Assembly: GCF_037969875.1 (NCBI RefSeq)
Contig: NZ_CP150218.1
Location: forward strand, 7,378,001 to 7,442,000
DNA length: 64,000 bases
Source: Paenibacillus sp. FSL R7-0337
Lineage (GTDB): Bacteria > Bacillota > Bacilli > Paenibacillales > Paenibacillaceae
Direction: 5' to 3'
Part shown: piece after piece, positions 44,318 through 52,556 of the stretch
Layout of the letters: the number at the start of each line of letters is the position of its first letter
Position numbering within the stretch: the first letter of the stretch is position 1
Notes under the pieces: model-generated
Databases searched by the model: none
Told to the model about the DNA's origin: nothing
Seen by the model: only the letters and a program-made list of their open reading frames with translations
Program-made: the position numbers and the translations under genes

Positions 44318-44341
44318 CGGCAGCCGGGTCGGGCTTTTTTT
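44318..44341 (+). terminator. possible weak terminator after the phosphodiesterase gene
   Basis: AGCC and GGCT with a six-base loop (about 44322-44335), preceded by a small CCGCGCACGCGG hairpin and followed by seven T. The stem is short. Confidence 0.4.
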
Positions 44342-44414
44342 ATCGTTGGTTGTATCGGCGAATAGGATGATAGCTTGCTCATGCGGTATTGCGGGGTGGG
44401 GTGCGTGTACCCGT

Positions 44415-44520
44415 AGGCCAAACGTATGCGGAAAAGCAAATACAATCTGCTGGCGCTTAGTAGAGTAGTGTTAGCCTTAGGAAACAGGTGGATTTCCTCC
44501 ACTTGCTGATGAACGAATGA
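44415..44520 (+). repeat. intergenic dispersed repeats
   Basis: TAGGCCAAACGTATGCGG (from 44415) resembles 34411-34428, and CACTTGCTGATGAACGAATG (44500-44519) resembles 6803 and 15236. Nothing else in 44244-44740 looks like a gene. Confidence 0.5.
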
Positions 44521-44743
44521 GCGCTTCCCGGGTAACAGTTGTATAAACAACACTTAATTTCAGCCCATCCAGCCGCAGAAGCCCAAACAAACTATTTTAG
44601 TTGTAATATTTCCACTTATTTCCTTATATTTGCCTAAAGCGGGCTGATTAAGATACGTTTTTCCACCTGTTTGCCGCTAAGAGGGGGGCGCCGCCCCTGA
44701 ACATTAATCAACGGCACGACTGTAATTAAAATTTAAATTACCG

Positions 44744-44804
44744 TTGACAATTTGCCTATGATCAAATATATTATCCATAAGAATAAAAGTTTCCTTAGAG
44801 AAAC
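44744..44804 (+). promoter_or_regulatory. promoter and MntR-like box of the manganese importer
   Basis: TTGACA (44744-44749), 17 bases, TATATT (44767-44772) make a good sigma-A promoter. GTTTCCTTAGAGAAAC at 44789-44804 lies just past the expected start site. Its reverse complement ends in TAAGGAAAC, as does the MntR operator of Bacillus. Repression by MntR with manganese is therefore likely. Confidence 0.65.
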
Positions 44805-44891
44805 AATTGTGTATATGAGAAACAATATACACAATAGATTCATTAATTTGCTATAGAGATTGAACTTGAAAATATACGTAAAGGGAAAAGT

Positions 44892-45037
44892 GGCGGAGGG
44901 GAATTTTAGAACTGGAGGAGCGGTAGCGTCCGCCTTTGTATTTGGATTTCTACCGCGAAGAGCGGTTTTAATCAGGAATTCCAAATTGGGCAGCGGCCGG
45001 AAGTCCAAAACTTCTCTGGAGTCACGGCCAATCCCAA
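44892..45037 (+). ncRNA. strongly folded leader element upstream of the manganese operon
   Basis: Three perfect stem systems in a row: GGCGGA (44892-44897) with TCCGCC (44929-44934); ATTTGGA (44940-44946) with TCCAAAT (44980-44986), enclosing CCGC-GAAGA-GCGG; TTGGG (44986-44990) with CCCAA (45033-45037), enclosing GGCCG / CGGCC and GAAGT-CCAAA-ACTTC. It lies in a leader of about 320 nt. I do not match it to the yybP-ykoY manganese riboswitch or another known class. It may be a cis-acting RNA or a dispersed structured repeat. Confidence 0.5.
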
Positions 45038-45096
45038 ACCAAAAAATCATTAGTTCAAATTATATAGATAGTCCAAAAAAGAGACGGGGTGCTGAC

Positions 45097-45843
45097 ATGA
45101 TTCAGATTAAGGGTTTAAACGTTGATTATTTCGGCAACTCGGCGCTGGAGGGTGTGACGCTCGATATCCCCTTCGGGCATTCGGTAGGCATTATCGGGCC
45201 CAATGGCGCTGGGAAGTCCACTTTCATTAAGGCGCTGCTGGATGTGATCAAGAAGAGAAGCGGAACGGTAAAGGCAGAGGGGAAGGACATTGCCCTGTAC
45301 AGACGGAATATTGCCTACGTGCCGCAGAAGAACGATATTGACCTGACTTTTCCCATTACAGTTAAGGATACGGTGCTGACCGGAACTTATCCGAACCTGA
45401 AGCTGTTCCGGCGTCCGGGTAAGAAGGAGAGGACTATTGCGGAGCGCAGCATGGCGATGGTGGAGATCGGTGACCTTGCGGATAAGCAGATTAGCAATTT
45501 GTCCGGCGGGCAGCTGCAGCGGGTGTTTATCGCCCGGGCGCTGGCCCAGGAGGCCAGTGTGTTTTTCCTGGATGAGCCGTTTGTCGGCATTGATATGGTT
45601 AGTGAGCGTATCATTGTGAACCTGTTCAAGCAGCTCCGTGAGGAAGGCAAGACCATCCTGGTGGTGCACCATGATCTACATGAAGTTGAAGAATATTTTG
45701 ACAAAATCATTCTGCTTAACAAGCAGCTTATCGCCTTCGGAGATGTGCAGGATACCTTCACCACAGAGAATATCCGCAGAGCCTACGGTACATCCTTGGG
45801 CAACGTAATGATCCAGGGTGCAGGAGGTGCTTCTCATGATTGA
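45097..45843 (+). CDS. mntB: manganese ABC importer ATPase
   Basis: 248 residues from the ATG at 45097; the frame is open further upstream through the folded leader, but that extension has no domain. Walker A GPNGAGKST (34-42), Q-loop YVPQKNDID, signature LSGGQLQRV, Walker B VFFLDEPFVG and switch His in VVHHD. The family is the cluster-9 (Mn/Zn/Fe) ATPases. It overlaps the permease gene by eight bases. The metal is inferred from the binding protein two genes on. Confidence 0.9.
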   Translation: MIQIKGLNVDYFGNSALEGVTLDIPFGHSVGIIGPNGAGKSTFIKALLDVIKKRSGTVKAEGKDIALYRRNIAYVPQKNDIDLTFPITVKDTVLTGTYPNLKLFRRPGKKERTIAERSMAMVEIGDLADKQISNLSGGQLQRVFIARALAQEASVFFLDEPFVGIDMVSERIIVNLFKQLREEGKTILVVHHDLHEVEEYFDKIILLNKQLIAFGDVQDTFTTENIRRAYGTSLGNVMIQGAGGASHD

Positions 45844-46678
45844 GTCCTTATCCAGTCTGCTGAATATTCCGGTATACGCCCTGAACGCCGGGTTATCTGC
45901 AATTATTCTCGGGATTGTCTCAGGGGCGTTGGGCAGCTTCATCGTTCTGCGCAAAATGTCGCTGATGGGCGATGCCTTATCTCACGCAGTGCTTCCGGGC
46001 GTCGCCCTGTCTTATATTCTGGGCATCAACATCTTGCTGGGCGCTTCGTTGTTCGGCCTGTTAGCCGCTATTCTCATTCAATTCATCACCAGCCGCAGCA
46101 ATATCAAGAGCGATACCTCTATCGGTATCATTCTCAGCTCCTTCTTTGCACTCGGGATTGTCCTGATTACGTTCGCCCGCAGCGGGCTGGATCTCACTCA
46201 TATTCTGTTCGGTAACATTCTGGCTGTCCCGCAATCCGAGCTGCTACAATCCTTCATCATCATGCTGGCGGTGCTTGCCATTATTACACTGCTGTACAAA
46301 GAGCTGCTGATCAGCTCATTCGATCCAGTGGTAGCGAAGGCTTACGGGCTGAAGACCGGCTTCTATCATTATCTGCTGATGATGCTGCTCTCCGTAGTGA
46401 CCGTCTCCTCCTTGTCCCAGGTTGGCATTGTGCTGGTCATCGCGATGCTGGTCATCCCGGCAGCCACCTCGTATCTGTGGTCCAATTCCTTGCTGCATAT
46501 GATCGTATTAGCCTCCTCAGTTGGGGCAGCCTCGGGGATCATCGGCGTATACGTGAGCTTCCGCTACAATCTGCCGACAAGTGCAACAATCGTGCTGGTA
46601 GGCGTCACCTTGTTCAGCATTTCATTCATCATATCGCCCAAGAATAATTTTCTGCGGAAAGGACTGAAGCAAGCATGA
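45836..46678 (+). CDS. mntC: manganese ABC importer permease
   Basis: 280 residues, an ABC-3 family permease with about eight membrane helices (GALGSFIVLRKMSLMGDALSHAV and MLVIPAATSYLW). ATG at 45836 follows GGAGG with eight bases spacing; upstream ATGs lack this. Overlaps the ATPase gene by eight bases and the lipoprotein gene by four, so the operon is tightly coupled. Confidence 0.9.
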   Translation: MIESLSSLLNIPVYALNAGLSAIILGIVSGALGSFIVLRKMSLMGDALSHAVLPGVALSYILGINILLGASLFGLLAAILIQFITSRSNIKSDTSIGIILSSFFALGIVLITFARSGLDLTHILFGNILAVPQSELLQSFIIMLAVLAIITLLYKELLISSFDPVVAKAYGLKTGFYHYLLMMLLSVVTVSSLSQVGIVLVIAMLVIPAATSYLWSNSLLHMIVLASSVGAASGIIGVYVSFRYNLPTSATIVLVGVTLFSISFIISPKNNFLRKGLKQA

Positions 46679-47592
46679 GACTGTTCAAAATAATATCGGC
46701 ATCCTTACTCATTCTACTACTCGCCGCATGCTCCAACACCAGTAAGGGGGGAGCGGGTGACGGCAAGCTGCAGATTGTGGCCACCTATTCCATCCTTGCA
46801 GACATGACCCGGAATATCACCGGAGATAAGGCGGAGGTCTACAGCATGGTGCCTATCGGCACAGACCCCCATATGTATGATCCGCTGCCTGCAGATACAG
46901 GCAAGGTTTCCAGCGCGGACCTTATTTTCTATAACGGATTGAATCTGGAGACCGGCAAGGGCTGGTTCCAGGATCTGCTCAAGGTGACGAAGAAGGAAGC
47001 TGCCGCGTTTGCCGTCTCCGAAGAGGTCACGCCGATGTACCTAACCGAGAAGGGGAAGGAGTCACAGGTTGACCCTCATGCCTGGCTGGATATACAGAAC
47101 GCGGTCAAGTATGTGGATGTCATTACCGCACGTGTGATCGAACAGGACCCTGACAACAAGCAGTATTATCTGGATAACCAGACCGCGTACGTGCAGGAGC
47201 TGACGGAGCTGGATCAGTATGCCAAGGAAGCTGTGAGCAAGGTCCTGCAGGAGAAGCGCGTGCTGGTGACCAGTGAAGGGGCCTTCAAATATTTTTCCCA
47301 GGCCTATGGCTTCGAGTCTGCCTTCATCTGGGAGATTAACACTGACAGCCAGGGAACACCGGAGCAGATGAACCGGATCATCGGCATTATCAAGGAGAAG
47401 CAGATTCCGGCGTTATTCCTGGAGACGAGCGTCAACCCCAAGACGATGGAGACGATTTCCCGCGAGACCGGGGTGCCGGTCCATTCCAGGATTTTCACAG
47501 ATTCTCTGGCTAAGGAAGGGGAAGACGGAGACACCTACCTGAAGATGATCAAGTGGAATATCGATAAAGTGATTGAGGGCTTGTCCCGATAG
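46675..47592 (+). CDS. mntA: manganese-binding lipoprotein (PsaA/MntA type)
   Basis: 305 residues. Lipobox LLAAC, lipidated Cys19. Metal ligands line up with PsaA: His66 (TDPHMYDP), His135 (DPHAWLD), Glu201 (TSEGAFKYF) and Asp276 (FTDSLAKEG). Glu at the third position points to manganese rather than zinc, where His is usual. The C-terminal half resembles PsaA of streptococci strongly. It captures Mn2+ outside the cell for the preceding permease and ATPase. Confidence 0.92.
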   Translation: MRLFKIISASLLILLLAACSNTSKGGAGDGKLQIVATYSILADMTRNITGDKAEVYSMVPIGTDPHMYDPLPADTGKVSSADLIFYNGLNLETGKGWFQDLLKVTKKEAAAFAVSEEVTPMYLTEKGKESQVDPHAWLDIQNAVKYVDVITARVIEQDPDNKQYYLDNQTAYVQELTELDQYAKEAVSKVLQEKRVLVTSEGAFKYFSQAYGFESAFIWEINTDSQGTPEQMNRIIGIIKEKQIPALFLETSVNPKTMETISRETGVPVHSRIFTDSLAKEGEDGDTYLKMIKWNIDKVIEGLSR

Positions 47593-47600
47593 GCTGCAAC

Positions 47601-47652
47601 AAATAACCCGCCAACGTGGATGGATTGCTTATCCAGTCTTGGCGGGTTATTT
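47601..47652. terminator. bidirectional terminator between mntA and the methyltransferase gene
   Basis: AAATAACCCGCCAA (47601-47614) and TTGGCGGGTTATTT (47639-47652) are a perfect 14-bp inverted repeat with A/T ends, serving the two convergent genes. An inner hairpin GGATGGATTGCTTATCC lies in the loop. Confidence 0.85.
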
Positions 47653-47669
47653 CCGATATTGTGCATAGT

Positions 47670-48341
47670 TCAAGCGCTGACAATCCCGAGCACGAATCCG
47701 TCATAGCCCTTGCTGCCTACCGTCTGTATAGCAGTAGCATCTATGCGCGGCTCCTCTGCGAGCAGCTTCATGAATTGCCGGATGCCTTGAACCCGGTCAT
47801 CCGCACTGTCCGGGTCAATTACCTCGCCGTCACGCACTACATTATCCGCCACAATGACCGCACCCGGCCGGGCCAGCTTCAGCACCCACTTCAGGTAATG
47901 CGGATTATTCGGTTTGTCGGCATCAATGAAGATGAAGTCAAACGGCTCACATCCCCGGGCTTCCAGCAGTGCCAGCGAATCCAGCGCCGGACCTTCCAGT
48001 ACTTCCGTCTTGTCTGCCAGCCCCGCCATTCTAAGGTTATCCTCAGCCACTACAACATGCTTGTGCTCGAATTCCAGTGTGACCAGTCTGCCCGTCTCCG
48101 GCAACGCCCGCGCCAGCCAGATGGTGCTATAACCGCCCAGCGTGCCGATCTCCAGAATGTTGGATGCTCCCTTCATTTTGGCCAGCAGATACAGCAGCTT
48201 CCCTTGATTCGGAGCGACATCAATCGCCGGTAAGCCGGCCCCTGTATTCGCATCCAGCACAGCGTCCAGGACCGGATCAGCCGTCAATAACCGGTCATTG
48301 AAATAAGCGTCTACGTTGCTCCATTTGTTCTGTTCTTCCAT
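47670..48341 (-). CDS. SAM-dependent O-methyltransferase (Methyltransf_3 family)
   Basis: 223 residues. Class I methyltransferase fold of the catechol/caffeoyl-CoA O-methyltransferase type: SAM motif EIGTLGGYSTIWLA (about 64-77), LEFEHKHVVVAEDN, metal-binding FIDADKPNNPHYLKW and ADNVVRDGEV. No membrane segment, cytosolic. Substrate unknown; members act on phenolic or other hydroxyl groups. Monocistronic and convergent with the manganese operon. Confidence 0.9.
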   Translation of the reverse strand: MEEQNKWSNVDAYFNDRLLTADPVLDAVLDANTGAGLPAIDVAPNQGKLLYLLAKMKGASNILEIGTLGGYSTIWLARALPETGRLVTLEFEHKHVVVAEDNLRMAGLADKTEVLEGPALDSLALLEARGCEPFDFIFIDADKPNNPHYLKWVLKLARPGAVIVADNVVRDGEVIDPDSADDRVQGIRQFMKLLAEEPRIDATAIQTVGSKGYDGFVLGIVSA

Positions 48342-48600
48342 GTGAATCCCTCCATTAGTTGTTTTTTTGTATTGTTGTATTGGAACTGCTTTAAATATAA
48401 GGGATTATCATTCATAATACTAATATATGATAATGTCATAATCATAAGTATTGGTTATGAATATGACCTATGAATAGGAGCGTATTTATTAACATTCATC
48501 CACTCAGGCTTTTCTATTATGCAGCCGGGCTACAGCGGTTTATTGATATCTGCCGGGAATGATGAACAATAATAATATATTTATTTTCGATTAAAATATA

Positions 48601-48629
48601 TTGATAAACGATAAATGTTATGCTAAATT
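48601..48629 (+). promoter_or_regulatory. likely promoter of the DUF2975/Xre pair; rest of the gap
   Basis: TTGATA (48601-48606), 17 bases, TAAATT (48624-48629). The 48342-48600 stretch is AT-rich with repeated TATGA/TCATA half-sites (48405-48480) that may be regulator sites; I see no gene in it. Confidence 0.35.
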
Positions 48630-48661
48630 AAACTCACCATAACAAGTGAGGAGTATGTGTA

Positions 48662-49150
48662 ATGAACCGTAAGCCAGGCTCAACCACGTTTCTGAAGGCG
48701 GTGCTTATTGTGTTCGCGCTGGCCGCGCTGGCCCTGTGTATCTTCGCGGTCCCGGCTATCGGTGACTTCGCAGCGGAGCTGTATCCCGGCCATTCGTATA
48801 TCCAGGTGCTGGTGATGACAGATCTGTATGGGGCGGCTCTGCCGTTCTTCATAGCACTGTCCCAGGCATACAGACTGTTAGGCTTAATCGACCGCAATGA
48901 GGCTTTCTCGGAGGACTCGGTACGGGTGCTGAAGCATATCAAGCATGCGGCAGTGTCGATCAGCGGAATGTTCACCTTAGGGCTGCCGCTGTTCTATCTG
49001 ATGGCGGAGAAGGACGATGCCCCGGGCATTATTGTGATCGGGCTGGTCCTTATTTTCGCCTCCATGGTGATTGCAGTATTCGCGGCGGTACTCCAGAAGC
49101 TCCTGAATGAAGCGATAGCATTGAAATCTGAGAATGATCTGACAGTCTGA
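48662..49150 (+). CDS. DUF2975 membrane protein
   Basis: 162 residues with four predicted membrane helices (about 12-32, 50-72, 98-120, 124-148). Fits the DUF2975 family, whose genes nearly always precede a small Xre-type regulator, as here. Function unknown. GAGGAG lies upstream of the start. Confidence 0.85.
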   Translation: MNRKPGSTTFLKAVLIVFALAALALCIFAVPAIGDFAAELYPGHSYIQVLVMTDLYGAALPFFIALSQAYRLLGLIDRNEAFSEDSVRVLKHIKHAAVSISGMFTLGLPLFYLMAEKDDAPGIIVIGLVLIFASMVIAVFAAVLQKLLNEAIALKSENDLTV

Positions 49151-49160
49151 GGTGGCGACC

Positions 49161-49376
49161 ATGGCGATTATCGTTAATATTGATGTGATGCTGGCTAAGC
49201 GGAAAATGAGTGTAACAGAGCTTACAGAGCGGGTGGGAATTACGATGGCGAACCTGTCCATTCTTAAGAACGGCAAGGCCAAAGCGATCCGTTTCTCAAC
49301 GCTTGAGGCAATATGTAAGGCGCTGGATTGCCAGCCGGGAGATATTCTGGAATACACACCGGAGGCTACAGAATAA
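49161..49376 (+). CDS. small Xre-family regulator
   Basis: About 71 residues, essentially one helix-turn-helix domain (LTERVGITMANLSILKNGKAK) of the YozG type. ATG at 49161 lies after GAGGTGG; a GTG at 49152 would add three residues. It follows the DUF2975 gene by 10 bases and probably regulates this pair. Confidence 0.88.
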   Translation: MAIIVNIDVMLAKRKMSVTELTERVGITMANLSILKNGKAKAIRFSTLEAICKALDCQPGDILEYTPEATE

Positions 49377-50179
49377 TGGGCGCCGGGAGCGGGGAGGGAA
49401 CGCTATTGAGAGCCATGACACGGCTGCTGCACTTCGCGTACCATCAGGCGATGAGCTGTATCTTTCCTGTAGCGATCTTTGGAACGTTAATCCTGACCCG
49501 GACAGCAGAGCTGCCGTTCATCCACCGCTATGATCTGATTCTGCTGATCCTGCTTACTGTACAGTATCTGATGTACCGGAGCGGGCTGGAGACGCTGGAT
49601 GAGATCAAGGTTATCTGTGTGTTTCATGTGATTGGACTGGTGCTGGAGATGTATAAAATAAGAATGGGCTCCTGGGCCTACCCGGAACCCGGCTATACGA
49701 AGCTGTTCGACGTTCCGCTGTACAGCGGATTCATGTACGCCAGCGTGGCCAGCTTCATGTGCCAGATCTGGCGCAGGCTGCAGATGGAGTTGACCGGCTG
49801 GCCGGGTCTGGCTTCGGCGGGACTGCTGGGCGGCGCGATCTATCTGAACTTCTTCACCCACCACTTCATTCCCGATTTCCGCTGGTGGCTGACAGCCCTG
49901 GTAGTAGTGGTATTCTGGAGAACCTGGATCATTTACCGGGTGCAAGGCAAGACGTACCGGATGCCGCTTGTGCTGGCTTTTGCCATTGTGGGGTTCTTCA
50001 TCTGGCTGGCCGAGAATATCGCGACCTTCCTGGGGGCATGGCAATACCCGGACCAGCACGAGAGCTGGCACCTGGTAGGCTTCGGCAAGATCAGCTCATG
50101 GTTCCTGCTGGTGATTATCAGTGTGATTATTGTTGCCCAGCTTAAGCATGTGAAGGCCGGCCGGAGCGGGTCCAGATAG
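49376..50179 (+). CDS. DUF817 membrane protein
   Basis: About 267 residues with eight or so membrane helices, matching the DUF817 family (YoaT of Bacillus). ATG at 49376 overlaps the previous stop (TAATG). TTG at 49406 has a better ribosome site (GGGGAGGG, seven bases) and could be the true start. The conserved MYKIRMGSWAYPEPGYTKLF region and FFTHHFIPDFRWW are visible. Function unknown. Its 3-prime end overlaps the convergent gene by 38 bases. Confidence 0.82.
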   Translation: MGAGSGEGTLLRAMTRLLHFAYHQAMSCIFPVAIFGTLILTRTAELPFIHRYDLILLILLTVQYLMYRSGLETLDEIKVICVFHVIGLVLEMYKIRMGSWAYPEPGYTKLFDVPLYSGFMYASVASFMCQIWRRLQMELTGWPGLASAGLLGGAIYLNFFTHHFIPDFRWWLTALVVVVFWRTWIIYRVQGKTYRMPLVLAFAIVGFFIWLAENIATFLGAWQYPDQHESWHLVGFGKISSWFLLVIISVIIVAQLKHVKAGRSGSR

Positions 50180-51278
50180 CCAGTCCGTCCAGCGGATAAC
50201 GGAAGGATGGTCCAGTTCCTCCGGTAACCGACGGGATTAGCGAACATTGTTCCCCGTTGGAATCAAGGGAGAATAGCTGCTCAATGTGATAGACACCGGG
50301 AGACGGAGCTGACTCATAGAGTCTCAAGGCGATCCCGGCCGCCGCTTGAGCCGTGATGGAGGCTTCATGCAAGCCTGTAATGCCGTATTCTCTGGAGGCG
50401 GGTCGGCCGTCCTTCGTCCCGTAGGCATCGACTTTGACCGCATAACGCTCGGAGCCGAAGCGGAAGCGGGTGAATGCCTGGACCGCGAGATTGCGGAGCG
50501 TCCGGTTACGCAGCAGACGGGAGAGTCCGGTGCGGCGCAGCAGCGCTGCGGCTGAGGTCATGCTCCGTGAATCGAAGCAGAGCCGGGTCGAGACAGAAGG
50601 GACATTAAGGGTCTGAGGCAGAGTGATCTGATCCGAAAAAGGAAAACGGTAGGCTCTATGCGTCCGCAGTGCAAAGCCGAAATCCGCTGCTTTAGCCTCT
50701 GTGAAGCTTGAGGTGGTGCGCGGTCTGCCGTGCTCGGTGATCTCGAAGTCGGCTCCGAGGTTGTCCACCGTCCACTCCATAGCTGCCTGTCCATGGCTGT
50801 CACCCAGTCCCAGCATGATTGAGATGTCGATCTGCTCCGTATGGTCCAGCTCCTGGGCGGCCCGTGCCGCAAGCAGGTTCGTTAGCCCCGGCGCGAGGCC
50901 GACACTTAGCACTGCCGCCCCCTTGAGCTTATGCTTCACAGGGTCGAGCCTTAGCAGCATGGTCAGGAAGTCTCCGCTTGCCGAGACATCTACATATTGG
51001 GTGCCGCTCTGGAGGCAGGCTTCGGCCAGCCGGGTGTCCTGCTGATCCAGACACATAACGACCAGCTTAACCTTCTCCAGCAGCTCTGAGGAAAGCGGCA
51101 TCTCCGCCGACAAGCGCAGCGGTTTCACGTATCCGCCCGTACTGCGGGAGAATTCCTCGGCCCGGTGCAGGTTTCTTCCTGCTGCGTAGACCTTGCCGGG
51201 GTGCTGTGCCCCGAGAATCCGGCATATCTGTGATCCGACATGTCCGTAACCGCCGATTACTACTATATCTGTTTTCAT
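50142..51278 (-). CDS. saccharopine-dehydrogenase-like NAD(P)-binding protein
   Basis: 378 residues. N-terminal Rossmann fold VVIGGYGHVGSQICRIL (5-21) of the Sacchrp_dh_NADP type, then GTQYVDVSASGDF. Such proteins are often oxidoreductases of unknown substrate. The last 38 bases overlap the end of the DUF817 gene on the other strand. Divergent from the LuxR gene at 51402. Confidence 0.83.
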   Translation of the reverse strand: MKTDIVVIGGYGHVGSQICRILGAQHPGKVYAAGRNLHRAEEFSRSTGGYVKPLRLSAEMPLSSELLEKVKLVVMCLDQQDTRLAEACLQSGTQYVDVSASGDFLTMLLRLDPVKHKLKGAAVLSVGLAPGLTNLLAARAAQELDHTEQIDISIMLGLGDSHGQAAMEWTVDNLGADFEITEHGRPRTTSSFTEAKAADFGFALRTHRAYRFPFSDQITLPQTLNVPSVSTRLCFDSRSMTSAAALLRRTGLSRLLRNRTLRNLAVQAFTRFRFGSERYAVKVDAYGTKDGRPASREYGITGLHEASITAQAAAGIALRLYESAPSPGVYHIEQLFSLDSNGEQCSLIPSVTGGTGPSFRYPLDGLAIWTRSGRPSHA

Positions 51279-51318
51279 GATTATTCCCGTCCTTCGTGGT
51301 GGATTGCAGGATCTGCGG

Positions 51319-51384
51319 TATAATTAACGTTATGTATCATTATCCTGCTAAGGCGGGCAGCGGACTATCCCACATTTGTGGGAT
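51319..51384 (+). promoter_or_regulatory. -10 box and palindromic operator before the LuxR gene
   Basis: TATAAT at 51319-51324; ATCCCACA-TT-TGTGGGAT at 51367-51384 is a perfect 8-bp inverted repeat. It lies 17 bases before the ATG at 51402, over the ribosome-binding region, so it could be an operator or an RNA hairpin. Confidence 0.55.
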
Positions 51385-51401
51385 TTCGGGGAGGACAGAA
51401 G

Positions 51402-52463
51402 ATGAACAAGGGAGTACATAGCCTATTACAGCTTGACCCTGCCCGGGGCGGCCCGGTGCTGGATTCACAGCAGTACCGCGAAGCAGTGATTGCCAGGCTC
51501 CGCCTGCTGGTTCCATTCGCTGCAGCCTGTTGTACGACAGTAGACCCGCATACACTTTTAACGACAGGGTCGGTTACGGAGCAGGGACTTGAAGAGGTTC
51601 ATCCGCTATTGTTCGAATATGAATATCTGCATGAGGATTATATGAAGTATGAGCAGTTAGCGGCGTCGGATATTCCGGCAGTCTGCTTAAGCGGAGTGAC
51701 CGGGGGAAGCCTGGAGAAAAGCGCGCGTTACCGCAAGGTGCTGCAGCCCGCCGGATTCGGGGATGAGCTGCGCGTGGCGCTGCGCACAGGCGGGGTCTGC
51801 TGGGGGTTCCTGACCCTATTCCGTCCGCTGGGTCAGCCGCCGTTTGAGGAGCAGGAATGCGCCTTGCTGGCTTCGGCAGCTCCACTGATTGCTGAACGTC
51901 TGCGCGCGTATGCCTCTGTCCTGCCGGTATCCGGAGCGGAGCGGGCAGTGCCGGAGGATAACGGTATTCTGGTGCTGAGTGAGCGGCTGGTCCCGGTTAG
52001 TGCGAATGCAGCAGCCCGTTATTGGCTGAAGCAGATCTGGAACCTGGATCAGCTGGAGGAAGGCCGGCTTCCCGGACCGGTGCATGCCGTTTGCCTGCGG
52101 GTGCTAGGCGCGGAGAAGCCCGCCGGAACCGGGATTTCTCAGGCAAGAATAAGTCTCCAGGCCGGAGACGGGGCGTATCTGACGGTTACCGCAAGTCTGC
52201 TTGGCGGTCCCCAGAGACAGCTCGCCGTATCTTTGGTGAGTGCCCGCTCCGGGGATGTCTTCCGGCTGCTGGCCGAAGCCTTCGCCCTGACCGCACGGGA
52301 GAAGGAGCTTGCGGAGCTGCTGGCGCTGGGGTTATCGACCAAGGAACTGGCAGAATCGCTGCACATCTCTGCCTACACTGTACAGGATCATTTGAAATCC
52401 ATCTTCGCCAAGACAGGCGTGTCCAGCCGCAGAGAGCTGATCAGCCGGTTGCTTCCGCGATAA
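51402..52463 (+). CDS. LuxR-family transcriptional regulator
   Basis: About 353 residues. ATG at 51402 follows GGGGAGGAC; an earlier GTG at 51378 falls inside the palindrome and is unlikely. The N-terminal part (about 20-180) looks GAF-like. A C-terminal LuxR helix-turn-helix (about 295-350: LTAREKELAELLALGLSTKE, then YTVQDHLKSIFAKTGV) binds DNA. No receiver domain. Target genes unknown; the divergent dehydrogenase-like gene is a candidate. Confidence 0.87.
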   Translation: MNKGVHSLLQLDPARGGPVLDSQQYREAVIARLRLLVPFAAACCTTVDPHTLLTTGSVTEQGLEEVHPLLFEYEYLHEDYMKYEQLAASDIPAVCLSGVTGGSLEKSARYRKVLQPAGFGDELRVALRTGGVCWGFLTLFRPLGQPPFEEQECALLASAAPLIAERLRAYASVLPVSGAERAVPEDNGILVLSERLVPVSANAAARYWLKQIWNLDQLEEGRLPGPVHAVCLRVLGAEKPAGTGISQARISLQAGDGAYLTVTASLLGGPQRQLAVSLVSARSGDVFRLLAEAFALTAREKELAELLALGLSTKELAESLHISAYTVQDHLKSIFAKTGVSSRRELISRLLPR

Positions 52464-52468
52464 CAAAT

Positions 52469-52510
52469 AAGGGGAATCTCCACAGCCGCCTGGCTGGAGA
52501 TTCCCCTTGC
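52469..52510. terminator. terminator between the LuxR and FMN reductase genes
   Basis: AAGGGGAATCTCC (52469-52481) pairs with GGAGATTCCCCTT (52496-52508), with an inner GCC/GGC stem. Convergent genes share it. Confidence 0.85.
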
Positions 52511-52556
52511 TTCATGTTTAGACTTTTACAGATCTGGAACTGCTTCGAATGAACTC

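Noticed and set aside
44892-45037. yybP-ykoY manganese riboswitch
   Set aside because: The gene context fits, but I could not find the conserved core bases of that class in the stems, so I do not assign it.
44860-45096. Upstream extension of the manganese ATPase gene through the folded leader
   Set aside because: It adds about 79 residues with no family match; the ABC domain starts right at the ATG at 45097, and the extension covers the RNA-like stems.
47616-48233. 205-codon plus-strand frame opposite the O-methyltransferase gene
   Set aside because: Shadow of the methyltransferase, whose SAM-binding motifs are clear on the minus strand.
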